Assembly (NCBI GenBank): GCA_012514925.1
Contig: JAAYZI010000202.1
Span: 1 to 14,452 of the forward strand
Source of the DNA: Deltaproteobacteria bacterium
GTDB taxonomy: Bacteria; Bdellovibrionota_C; UBA2361; JAAYZI01
Reading direction: 5' to 3'
DNA length: 14,452 nucleotides
Below are positions 7,665-14,452 of the stretch, one piece after another. The number at the start of each line of letters is the position of its first letter. The stretch's first letter is position 1. Under the pieces are notes generated by a model. The model was given only the letters and a program-made list of their open reading frames with translations, was not told where the DNA came from and made no database searches. The position numbers and the translations under genes were made by a program.

Positions 7665-8525
7665 TTACGGCACCCGCCCACGTACAAGCATACCGGCAGG
7701 TAGACGACGCGGAGTGGAAGTTTCTTTAAGTGATAGCGCCGTGCTGCTGACTTCAATTTTACTGCGCCCGCTATACTGGTAAAGCAGGTTTTCCACTGTC
7801 TCCGCGAAACCGTAGCCCTGATGACAGCTGATAAAAAAGAACCCTCCACGGTCAAGGAGCGCTAGGATACCCTCAACCAAATCAATCACGACACGGTCCA
7901 ACTCCCATGTTTTAGCACGTGAGATGCGGCTAAAATTGGGAGGGTCGGCAATGATCACATCATAGCACTTGGCTCTACGTTTCTCTCGTTTCAAAAAAGC
8001 TATGGCGTCGTCCGCTATTAGGCGCACTTTGGATCCTAAGGAGTTCAGTTCGAAATTAGTCATGGCCCAAGCCAACGCCTGCTTTGACTTATCGAGATGC
8101 GTCACCTCGGCACCTGCGCACACACAGTAAAGCGATGCCAGTCCGGTGAAGGCAAAAAGATTCAGTACGCGCGGCGCACCGCCTCCTTTAATTTGACGAA
8201 GCGCCGTCAACACCTCAGGCAAATAGAGGGCATGTTCGGGGAAGATCCCCACCTGACCGCTTCGCTGCAACCTAAGCCGAAAACTTAGCCCCTCCCCTGC
8301 ATCTAGATCCCACTCTTCAAAAGGCTTGCCTCGAAAACCCCAGCCCTGACCCGGCACAAAAGTGGCATCAGCCTCCCCCCAGCGCTCTCCCAACTTTTTC
8401 CAAATACAAATACTACTCGGGCGTAAAAGAATGCGCGTGCCAAAGCGCTCAAGTTTACGCCCATTTCCAGAATCAAGTAGCTCATAGTCGAGACCAACTG
8501 AACGCATGATTTGAGGTGAATTCAT
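7665..8525 (-). CDS. Class I SAM-dependent methyltransferase, RlmI/RlmK-like
   Basis: 286 aa with a Rossmann methyltransferase fold. Motif I is VLNLFAFTGLASL (~120-132), the acidic motif II residue is Asp145 (THLDKSKQAL), and motif IV is IIADPPNFSR (~191-200), the pattern of the RlmI/RlmK/YccW group that methylates 23S rRNA. Cys234 in FISCHQG might correspond to the catalytic Cys of m5C enzymes, but this is uncertain. The first ~110 residues (including GFRGKPFEEWDL and FPEH) are an accessory RNA-binding-like region shorter than the PUA-EEHEE arrangement of E. coli RlmI. The ATG is preceded by GGAG on the minus strand, 5 nt away. It converges with the stn-like operon with only 10 bp between stop codons and is divergent from glnS. 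Substrate and modified base cannot be assigned from sequence. Confidence 0.85.
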   Translation of the reverse strand: MNSPQIMRSVGLDYELLDSGNGRKLERFGTRILLRPSSICIWKKLGERWGEADATFVPGQGWGFRGKPFEEWDLDAGEGLSFRLRLQRSGQVGIFPEHALYLPEVLTALRQIKGGGAPRVLNLFAFTGLASLYCVCAGAEVTHLDKSKQALAWAMTNFELNSLGSKVRLIADDAIAFLKREKRRAKCYDVIIADPPNFSRISRAKTWELDRVVIDLVEGILALLDRGGFFFISCHQGYGFAETVENLLYQYSGRSKIEVSSTALSLKETSTPRRLPAGMLVRGRVP

Positions 8526-8774
8526 TGCAGCTCCATACTAAGCAGATTAGCCTTATTTTTTGCTTGGGAAAAGGTTTTCCTCTCAGGGGACTGCGGGGGT
8601 AATTACTTTTTTCGTGAAAACCACACTGGTAACAGATTGTAATCTCCTAGCTTAATATTCATGTAAACGGATACCGGATACGGTTTCCGTCTCCAGCCTC
8701 ATAGATCTGGAAAAATTATCCCTAGTTAGATAATATAGCCTTCTCTACCATCAATTAATTATAGGTTTAACGAC
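8526..8774. promoter_or_regulatory. Divergent intergenic region with eroded copies of the palindromic repeat
   Basis: This holds promoters for the methyltransferase gene (minus) and glnS (plus). On the minus strand 8654-8673 reads TATCCGTTTACATGAATATT, an almost exact left arm of the 53-bp repeat, but the 18-bp palindrome that should follow is replaced by an unrelated stretch. At 8602-8614 ATTACTTTTTTCG resembles the beginning of the palindrome in plus orientation (11/13 against copy 2), and TAACAG at 8630-8635 resembles the start of copy 3. A weak -10-like GATAAT is at 8729-8734. No near-consensus -35 is seen. Confidence 0.5.
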
Positions 8775-10490
8775 ATGACATCAGACCACGATTCAAAAGA
8801 CCCCGCCGCGGCGCCAGCCCCTGTCTCCAACTTTATCACCGACTTTATTGATGAGCATAACCGCAGTGGGCGCTTTCAGAAACGTGTCCACACCCGTTTT
8901 CCACCTGAACCAAATGGCTATCTGCATATCGGACACGCTAAAGCAATCTGCCTTAACTTCAGCATCGCGGCCCAATATGGCGGCAAGTGCAACCTACGTT
9001 TTGACGATAGCAATCCTAGCACCGAGGATCAGGAGTACGTAGACTCAATCATGCGCGACATCAAGTGGCTTGGCTTCGACTGGCAGGACCGGCTCTTCTT
9101 TGCTTCCGACTATTTTGAGCAAACTTACCAGTATGCAGTCCAGCTCATAAAGAAGGGGAAAGCCTATGTATGCGACCTCACCCCTGAACAGATGCGCGAG
9201 CATCGCGGCACCCTGACTGAGCCAGGTCGCGAGAGCCCCGGCCGCAAACGCACAATCGAAGAGAATTTGGATCTTTTCACGCGCATGCGCGCCGGGGAGT
9301 TTCCGGACGGCGCTTATACTCTACGCGCCGCGATTGACATGGCTGCTCCCAACATTAATATGCGTGACCCAGCCATGTACCGCATTAAGCGCGCCCAACA
9401 CCACCGCACAGGAGACGCTTGGTGCATTTATCCCATGTACGATTATATCCATTGTGTATCGGATTCGATCGAGGGCATTACGCATTCGCTCTGCTCACTG
9501 GAGTTTGAAGACCACCGTCCGCTCTACGACTGGTTCTTAGATGAGCTAGGCGCTTATCGCCCCCAACAGATCGAATTTGCAAGACTCAACATCACCTTTA
9601 CGGTGCTAAGCAAACGTAAACTGCTACAAATGGTGCAGGAGAAAGTCGTCTCGGGCTGGGACGACCCACGCATGCCGACTTTAAGCGGCCTGAGACGGCG
9701 CGGTTACACTCCGGCGGCAATTCGCAATTTCTGTGAAAAAATCGGCGTGGCTAAAGCTAACAGCACTGTAGACGTAGGGTTGCTTGAATTCTGCTTAAGA
9801 GAAGATCTTAACCGTAGCGCCCCACGCGCCATGGCGGTGCTTAGGCCCCTAAAAGTCATAATTGACAATTACCCCGAAGGCCAGGTCGAAGAGATCGAGT
9901 GTGAAAACAACCCCGAAGATCCGGCTGCCGGCACGCGCAAGGTTCCTTTCTCACGAGAATTGTATATCGAACGCGACGATTTCCGAGAAGATCCTCCAAA
10001 AAAATATTATCGCTTAAGCCCGGGCCGCGAAGTGCGCCTAAAACATGCCTACTATATTACTTGCAAAAACGTGGTAAAGGATGGAGACGGCACGATTACA
10101 GAGCTGCACTGCAGCTACGATCCCGAATCACGAGGCGGCGGCACGCCGGATGGCCGCACCGTCAAAGGCACCTTACACTGGGTCTCCGCCGCACATGCAA
10201 GGCAAGCCGAGGTCAGGCTCTACGACCATCTCTTTAGCAAGACCAATCCCGAAGAGAGCGAGGCAGGAGAGAATTTCTTATCCAACATAAACCCAAACAG
10301 CCTGGAAGTTTTAAGCGACTGCTGGGTTGAGCCGGCCTTAGCCCAGGCCGAACCAGGAAGTCACTTCCAGTTCTTACGTCTAGGGTACTTCACGGCTGAC
10401 TCGCAGGATCACAGCTCCAGCAAACTAGTCTTTAACCGCAGCGTCACACTGCGCGATAGCTGGGCTAAAATTGAAAAGAAAGGCGCTTAA
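8775..10490 (+). CDS. glnS: Glutaminyl-tRNA synthetase
   Basis: 571 aa class Ic aminoacyl-tRNA synthetase that charges tRNA-Gln directly with glutamine in the cytoplasm. The signature PPEPNGYLHIGHAK holds HIGH at 51-54, and the KMSKS-equivalent VLSKR is at 277-281. Further family markers are LRFDDSNPSTEDQEYVD (~74-90), DWQDRLFFASDYFEQ (~102-116), YPMYDYIHCVSDSIEGITHSLCSLEFEDHRPLYDW (in pieces, ~219-253) and WDDPRMPTLSGLRRRGYTP (~295-313). The C-terminal ~230 residues are the two beta-barrel anticodon-binding domains, ending with FQFLRLGYF...LVFNRSVTLRDSW. Length is normal for bacterial GlnRS (~550-580). The start has only a weak AGG about 9 nt upstream, but no nearby alternative Met fits the N-terminus better. 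Its presence implies direct Gln-tRNA synthesis instead of sole reliance on the GatCAB amidotransferase route. Confidence 0.97.
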   Translation: MTSDHDSKDPAAAPAPVSNFITDFIDEHNRSGRFQKRVHTRFPPEPNGYLHIGHAKAICLNFSIAAQYGGKCNLRFDDSNPSTEDQEYVDSIMRDIKWLGFDWQDRLFFASDYFEQTYQYAVQLIKKGKAYVCDLTPEQMREHRGTLTEPGRESPGRKRTIEENLDLFTRMRAGEFPDGAYTLRAAIDMAAPNINMRDPAMYRIKRAQHHRTGDAWCIYPMYDYIHCVSDSIEGITHSLCSLEFEDHRPLYDWFLDELGAYRPQQIEFARLNITFTVLSKRKLLQMVQEKVVSGWDDPRMPTLSGLRRRGYTPAAIRNFCEKIGVAKANSTVDVGLLEFCLREDLNRSAPRAMAVLRPLKVIIDNYPEGQVEEIECENNPEDPAAGTRKVPFSRELYIERDDFREDPPKKYYRLSPGREVRLKHAYYITCKNVVKDGDGTITELHCSYDPESRGGGTPDGRTVKGTLHWVSAAHARQAEVRLYDHLFSKTNPEESEAGENFLSNINPNSLEVLSDCWVEPALAQAEPGSHFQFLRLGYFTADSQDHSSSKLVFNRSVTLRDSWAKIEKKGA

Positions 10491-10569
10491 GCTAAGCTGC
10501 TGGGACGAGTGAATATTCCTCAGCGCACGATTCCAATTGTGCCCTGTGCCAGAGGGGTTCGTTAGCTTA
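10488..10569 (+). other. Nested inverted repeats between glnS and the ATPase gene, possible RNA structure
   Basis: TAAGCTAA (10488-10495, beginning at the glnS stop codon) and TTAGCTTA (10562-10569) are perfect 8-nt reverse complements. Enclosed are an 18-nt hairpin GCACGATTCCAATTGTGC (10525-10542; 8-bp stem with one G-U), and CCCT/AGGG (10542-10545 with 10553-10556). Together they suggest a branched 3'-UTR structure or terminator-like fold for glnS, although there is no T-run. It sits before the next gene's promoter. The assignment is inference from complementarity only. Confidence 0.3.
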
Positions 10570-10594
10570 GACAAGTTACAACAAGAATTTTTAG

Positions 10595-10622
10595 TTGACA
10601 TGCGCCGTACTCAGGATACAAT
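10595..10622 (+). promoter_or_regulatory. Sigma70-type promoter for the ATPase-LRR gene
   Basis: TTGACA (10595-10600, consensus -35) and TACAAT (10617-10622, 5/6 to TATAAT) are separated by 16 bp. Transcription would begin near 10629, giving a leader of only about 20 nt before the GTG at 10651. This is the best-matching promoter in the window. Confidence 0.7.
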
Positions 10623-10650
10623 TCAATTTTATTCCTAACACCCCTCCGCT

Positions 10651-13374
10651 GTGGCAACCTACTGTCTCCACATACCCCGTGACACCGTAGACGAAGCCCG
10701 CGCCGCTATGGTGACCGCCGGAGAGATGGTCTTACCCGCCATATTTGAAAACACATTAAACGATCTGCACGAAGGCTTAAAAAGGCAGTTTTCCTTGGAA
10801 ATTTATGCCGTGGACCAAGCCATCTATCTTTGCTTTTCTGCCACAGGAGCTATCGCCGATATCCTGGTAGGCGCGTTTTACAGTATGCTGCCCGCCGCGG
10901 AACTTCATCAAATCCCGGACTACCTTACTTCTGTGGGTCCTGAAGCTGCAATTGTTTCGACGGAGCTTGGCTTCGAACGGAGCGATATTTACCCAATTAA
11001 CACTTTTCGTGATTTTAAGTATGACACCCTCGGTCCAATGGTGAATGTGTTGTCTTCACTTCCACCCGAGGATTTGACTGTCATCCAAGTGGTTACCCAG
11101 CCTATCCCGGATGACACCTGGCTGCAGTTAAACCTCTCCAGACGTCGTAGCGCTGATGCCATCGCCCACATATTTAGGGTCAAGTACTGGTTTAAGTCAG
11201 ACATGACCGAAAAGTTCGATGAACAGATCCAGAAAAAGTGCAGCCTCAAGCTTTACCAAACTACGATCCGCATTGCCGTTATACGCGCTACCCCAGCCGA
11301 ATCAGCTGAAGCCGAGCTTCGTGACCGGGTCGAAGCGGTGGTGGGAGGCTTCTCCCAGTTAAATACCCCAGACTTAAACCGCCTTAACCCTGTAAAATGG
11401 CGATCAGGGCATGCCGCTTTAGCGCCGTTGCAAAAACGCAGCTTTGGAAAGAAGGTCTTGCTATCATCCCCTGAACTGGCCAGCGTTTGGCACCCGCTAG
11501 ACTTAAGCACCCTGCCTAATACCGCACGAGTGCTCGCCAAAAAAGCAAGCCCTCCCGTCAACTTGCCGCGAGAAGAGGGCAGCTTTGATATCTCTTTTTT
11601 TGCGCACACTGATTATCGCGACCACCATCTGCCGTTTGGGTTAAACCGTGAAGACCGCCGCCGCCATGTCTATATCATTGGCAAGTCAGGCTGCGGAAAA
11701 TCTTGCCTGATGCAGCTACTGATAAAAAGCGATATCGAAGCCGGCTACGGCGTGGCAGTGCTGGACCCGCACGGCGATCTTGTAAACGACGTGCTGCGCT
11801 TGGTGCCAGGTGAGCGCGTAAATGATGTTGTTATGTTAGACCCCTCCGACCGTGAATTTCCCGCCAGCTTTAATCCACTGGCCTGGGTACCGGAGGATCT
11901 GCGGATGAATGTGGCGCTGGACATGGTGGCTACTTTCCAGAAATTATTTGATCAGAGCTGGAATGAGCATCTCGATCTTTTACTGCGCTACACCACCGTA
12001 GCGCTACTTAGCACTCATGACGCCACGCTGCTTTCTATTCCTAAAATCCTCACGGACGAGCGCTATCGCACCATAGTAGCCAGCAACGTAAGCGATGATG
12101 GGGTGCGCCATTTCTGGCTGCACGAATATGGACCCTGGTCCGAGCAGCACTACTCGTATGCAACTGCCCCTTTAATTAATATGATTGGACAGTTTACCGC
12201 TCCAGACTTAATCCGTAATATAGTCGGGCATCCGCTTAACCGCTTTGACTTTCGTGACATAATTGATAACCGCAAGATCCTGCTGGTCAAGGTTCCAAAA
12301 GGGCTGCTGGGAGAGGAAAACGCTACTCTCTTCGGCTCACTAGTATTGACAAGAATATACCAGGCTGCAATCTCTCGCGCCGATACTGAACCTGGAAAGC
12401 GCCAGGACTTTTACTTGTACGTGGATGAGTTTCATAACTTCGCCGCAAAAAATCTTAAAGACATTCTGACTGAATCTCGCAAGTATCACCTTAATCTCAC
12501 AGTAGCCCACCAGTTCTTGGGACAGCTGCCGGAGGTCATGCGCCAAACTGTTTTCGGAAATGTGGGCAACATTATCTCCTTCGGAGTAAGCGGCGAGGAT
12601 GCTGCTATTTTGGCCAACGAGTTTAAGCCGCGTTTTGACGCACTTGACCTGATGAACCTGCGCCTGCGCGATTTTTACGTCAAAATGGCGATAAAGGGCG
12701 AAACTCAAGAGGCTTTCTCCGGCCGCACCCTTGATCTGGTTTATCCCAAATGGCACCACAGCGAAAAATGCATCGAGGCCTCGCGCCGCGAATATGCCTT
12801 GCCCCTCTCTCAAGCGCAACAGTTACTGCAACGATGGGAACATGGGGAAGGTTTGGAGCTTCGCCCGGAGATGCTGGGGCAACCCCAGATTGATTTGCGC
12901 CAGCACCTGCGCCGTTACGGCACGATCCTGCAACTCTCCTATCTGGACTTAAACGATGAGCACCTGATACAACTAAATCACGCCGCCTTTCATAATGTTC
13001 AGGTGCTGCAGCTTACCGACGTGCAGATCGGCGACTTAGGCGCGGCTCATATTGCCAACCTGTCTAACTTAGTGCGGCTTAGGTTGGACGGCACTTTGAT
13101 TACGGATGAGGCCTTAAAATATTTCGCCTCGCTCCCAAAACTGAGACATCTTAGATTGGATCGCACGACAGTAAGCGATGTAGGCATGCTCGCCCTGCGC
13201 GGCTGCCAGATTAAAGAGTTAATCCTGCACTCCACCCAGATATCTGACCGCTGCCTTGACTATTTGAGGGAATTCCCCGCACTAAAAGAGCTTGCGCTGC
13301 AAGACACCGCCGTGACCGACAGAGCAATCGAGCGTCTACGCCTCGCACGGCCTGAGCTAAATGTGCACCGCTAA
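10651..13374 (+). CDS. TraD/TraG-like (HerA-superfamily) P-loop ATPase with C-terminal leucine-rich repeats
   Basis: 907 aa. The N-terminal ~300 residues are an alpha/beta region I cannot name. The motor domain starts at LPFGLNREDRRRHVYIIGKSGCGKS (in pieces, ~327-351) with Walker A GKSGCGKS (344-351), then LDPHGD (371-376), Walker B YLYVDEFHNF (588-597) and VAHQFLGQLP (618-627), all typical of conjugative coupling/DNA-pumping ATPases. Residues ~752-907 form about five to six ~24-residue leucine-rich repeats (L..L.NL..L.LDGT.ITDE; LPKLRHLRLDRTTVSD; FPALKELALQDTAVTD). No transmembrane segment or signal peptide is visible, unlike membrane-anchored TraD. The first in-frame start after the stop at 10636 is GTG, with no good Shine-Dalgarno; Met20 is an alternative. 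There is no relaxase, mating-pore or nuclease gene beside it, so it is an orphan. Possible roles are DNA translocation, mobile-element remnant or defence; none is shown. Confidence 0.85.
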   Translation: MATYCLHIPRDTVDEARAAMVTAGEMVLPAIFENTLNDLHEGLKRQFSLEIYAVDQAIYLCFSATGAIADILVGAFYSMLPAAELHQIPDYLTSVGPEAAIVSTELGFERSDIYPINTFRDFKYDTLGPMVNVLSSLPPEDLTVIQVVTQPIPDDTWLQLNLSRRRSADAIAHIFRVKYWFKSDMTEKFDEQIQKKCSLKLYQTTIRIAVIRATPAESAEAELRDRVEAVVGGFSQLNTPDLNRLNPVKWRSGHAALAPLQKRSFGKKVLLSSPELASVWHPLDLSTLPNTARVLAKKASPPVNLPREEGSFDISFFAHTDYRDHHLPFGLNREDRRRHVYIIGKSGCGKSCLMQLLIKSDIEAGYGVAVLDPHGDLVNDVLRLVPGERVNDVVMLDPSDREFPASFNPLAWVPEDLRMNVALDMVATFQKLFDQSWNEHLDLLLRYTTVALLSTHDATLLSIPKILTDERYRTIVASNVSDDGVRHFWLHEYGPWSEQHYSYATAPLINMIGQFTAPDLIRNIVGHPLNRFDFRDIIDNRKILLVKVPKGLLGEENATLFGSLVLTRIYQAAISRADTEPGKRQDFYLYVDEFHNFAAKNLKDILTESRKYHLNLTVAHQFLGQLPEVMRQTVFGNVGNIISFGVSGEDAAILANEFKPRFDALDLMNLRLRDFYVKMAIKGETQEAFSGRTLDLVYPKWHHSEKCIEASRREYALPLSQAQQLLQRWEHGEGLELRPEMLGQPQIDLRQHLRRYGTILQLSYLDLNDEHLIQLNHAAFHNVQVLQLTDVQIGDLGAAHIANLSNLVRLRLDGTLITDEALKYFASLPKLRHLRLDRTTVSDVGMLALRGCQIKELILHSTQISDRCLDYLREFPALKELALQDTAVTDRAIERLRLARPELNVHR

Positions 13375-13474
13375 CCCCGGATATTTAGCCTACCTTCCGA
13401 AAAATAGTCTTACTATGGGAGCAGGTTTGGATGAATGTCTTGCCCCCAAGATACCTCAGTATTGCTTTTACGCC

Positions 13475-13516
13475 GCTAAACAAATATCGTTAAACGAATA
13501 TCACTAAACAAATGTC
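13475..13516 (+). repeat. Three tandem 14-bp direct repeats upstream of the Nif3-family gene
   Basis: GCTAAACAAATATC (13475-13488), GTTAAACGAATATC (13489-13502) and ACTAAACAAATGTC (13503-13516) follow each other with no spacer. They share TAAAC.AAT.TC at the same phase. The array ends 17 bp before the ATG of the Nif3-family gene, so it lies in or beside its leader or promoter. It may be a repressor or activator binding array, or merely a microduplication. The remaining 13375-13474 shows no gene or clear terminator. Confidence 0.75.
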
Positions 13517-13533
13517 ACGACCGCGGAGAGAAT

Positions 13534-14286
13534 ATGCCGTCAGCAAATAGAGACAAAATTGTTGAATACTGCAACACTTATCTAAAGGTCGCCACCTTTA
13601 CAGACTACTGTCAAAACGGTTTGCAGGTAGAAGGTTCACCCACAGTGCAGCGCGCAGTAAGCGGCGTAAGTTTCTCCATGGAGCTGATTCGTGCTGCTAT
13701 ACGCCGTAAGGCTCAGATGCTTTTGGTGCACCATGGTATTTTCGGAAACGACCTTCCTTCACCGCCGCAGATTCGTGGAGTTTTGCGGGATCGCCTTAAG
13801 CTTTTACTTCAACACGACATTAGTCTTTGCGGTTATCACCTGCCGCTCGACGCTCATCCTCTGATAGGAAACAACATTAGTTTATGCAAACTGCTGGGCG
13901 TGAAGAAAGCAACACCGCTTTGTGTAGGTTTTGTGGGGGATCTAGAAGCGCCCATGCAGCTAGCTAAGTTCGTCGACAGAGTTGAGTTAAAACTCGACAC
14001 TCGGGCCCAGGTAATCGCTGCAGGCCCGACCAAGATTAGAAGAGTCGCGATTATATCCGGAGGCTCAAGTTTTCGATTCGCTGAGGCTGCACGCGCGGGA
14101 GCGCAGGCTTACGTATGCGGAGACTTGAAGGAAAACGTAGTGCGGGCCGCAGAAGAGACCGGCATAACTATTATCAACGCCGGGCACTATAATACCGAGA
14201 AGCTCGGCATACAAAATCTGGGTAAGCTAATCACTCGAAAGTTCCGCATCCCAATTGAGTTTGTAGACATTCCCTGCGAGGTCTAG
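13534..14286 (+). CDS. Nif3-like dinuclear metal centre protein (YbgI/DUF34 family)
   Basis: 250 aa, the length of E. coli YbgI, a ring-forming hexameric cytoplasmic protein of the Nif3/NIF3L1 family with two bound metals. Expected ligand residues are visible: His66-His67 in LLVHHGIFG, Asp106 in YHLPLDAHP, and His218 with Glu222 in NAGHYNTEKLG. Other family stretches are DYCQNGLQVEG (24-34), VAIISGGSS (171-179) and AQAYVCGDLKENV (190-202). The biochemical role of the family is unsettled; it is sometimes annotated as GTP cyclohydrolase I type 2 or linked to metal handling, so no reaction is assigned. GGAG at 13525-13528 lies 5 nt before the ATG. It is downstream of, and separate from, the ATPase gene by 159 bp that includes three 14-bp repeats. 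Confidence 0.93.
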   Translation: MPSANRDKIVEYCNTYLKVATFTDYCQNGLQVEGSPTVQRAVSGVSFSMELIRAAIRRKAQMLLVHHGIFGNDLPSPPQIRGVLRDRLKLLLQHDISLCGYHLPLDAHPLIGNNISLCKLLGVKKATPLCVGFVGDLEAPMQLAKFVDRVELKLDTRAQVIAAGPTKIRRVAIISGGSSFRFAEAARAGAQAYVCGDLKENVVRAAEETGITIINAGHYNTEKLGIQNLGKLITRKFRIPIEFVDIPCEV

Positions 14287-14301
14287 CAAGAATATTTCGT
14301 G

Positions 14302-14315
14302 AGCTTTCTTAAGCT
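14302..14315 (+). terminator. Weak hairpin after the Nif3-family gene
   Basis: AGCTT (14302-14306) and AAGCT (14311-14315) pair around a TCTT loop, followed by GTGCGTTTT. The stem is only 5 bp and the T-run short, so intrinsic termination is doubtful. Confidence 0.25.
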
Positions 14316-14380
14316 GTGCGTTTTCAGCTATGATCGGCTTTCTCTGTGTTTAGCCCCACCGCCAAAAAACTCGTATCCGG

Positions 14381-14433
14381 TAACAGTTTGCATGAATATT
14401 ACTTTCTCTGGAGAAAGTGGAATTAACTCCACG
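14381..14433 (+). repeat. 53-bp palindromic intergenic repeat, copy 3
   Basis: The left arm is TAACAGTTTGCATGAATATT and the core ACTTTCTC-TG-GAGAAAGT (14401-14418). The right arm GGAATTAACTCCACG has diverged from copies 1 and 2. The orientation is the same as copy 2. It lies 95 bp beyond the Nif3-family stop codon, near the end of the window, so whether it precedes another gene is not visible. Confidence 0.8.
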
Positions 14434-14452
14434 TTACCACCCAAGATAAAAA

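Noticed and set aside
10488..10575. tRNA-like look: outer complementary ends and GGTTCG near the 3' end
   Set aside because: No T-arm stem can form around GTTCG because the outer stem follows at once, there is no proper anticodon arm, and no CCA-ready acceptor geometry.
12340..12819. Open minus-strand frame of 159 codons inside the ATPase gene
   Set aside because: It is antisense to a conserved motor domain and its translation has no recognisable motif; it is a shadow of the plus-strand gene.
95..14433. CRISPR array from the repeated palindromes
   Set aside because: The copies are kilobases apart, in both orientations, with genes between them and no spacers or cas genes.

Overview
The window reads as bacterial chromosome with roughly half G+C by eye, densely coded, with ATG/GTG starts and Shine-Dalgarno sites. 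It carries seven confident protein genes on both strands plus one large ATPase gene of uncertain role. Oxygen-sensitive-type iron-sulfur flavoproteins, glycogen phosphorylase and glutaminyl-tRNA synthetase point to an anaerobic or facultatively fermentative bacterium. The ~24-residue leucine-rich repeats (L..L..L.L..T.ITD) are a style I associate with Planctomycetota/Verrucomicrobiota-like or other large-genome environmental lineages. I cannot fix the phylum from the sequence.

Layout. Positions 185-2830 (minus) encode glycogen phosphorylase. A 416-bp divergent intergenic region separates it from a tight three-gene plus-strand operon (3247-7654): a NuoE-like [2Fe-2S] subunit, a HydB/NuoF-like FMN iron-sulfur subunit, and a fusion of a NuoG-type [2Fe-2S] domain, a GltD/NfnB-type NADPH flavoprotein and Cys-rich ferredoxin-like C-terminal domains. 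This architecture matches the Sporomusa-type (Stn) electron-bifurcating transhydrogenase better than a hydrogenase or complex I, since neither an H-cluster subunit nor membrane subunits are present. A SAM-dependent methyltransferase of the RlmI/RlmK type follows convergently (7665-8525, minus). Next, on the plus strand, come glnS (8775-10490), a soluble TraD/TraG-like P-loop ATPase with a C-terminal leucine-rich-repeat domain (10651-13374) that has its own near-consensus promoter, and a Nif3/YbgI-family metal-binding protein (13534-14286).

Non-coding structure. The most striking signal is a 53-bp intergenic repeat built on an 18-bp palindrome (ACTTTCTC-N2-GAGAAAGT). It has full copies at 95-147 (minus orientation), 2987-3039 (plus) and 14381-14433 (plus), and eroded pieces between the methyltransferase and glnS. 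Copies 1 and 2 bracket glgP in opposite orientations, and copy 2 sits between glgP and the stn-like operon. Three 14-bp direct repeats lie just upstream of the Nif3 gene.

How it fits together (inference): glycogen phosphorylase releases glucose-1-phosphate for glycolysis, which produces NADH and reduced ferredoxin. The Stn-like complex would exchange those electrons with the NADPH pool. The other genes are housekeeping or of unknown role and show no obvious operon link to this module.
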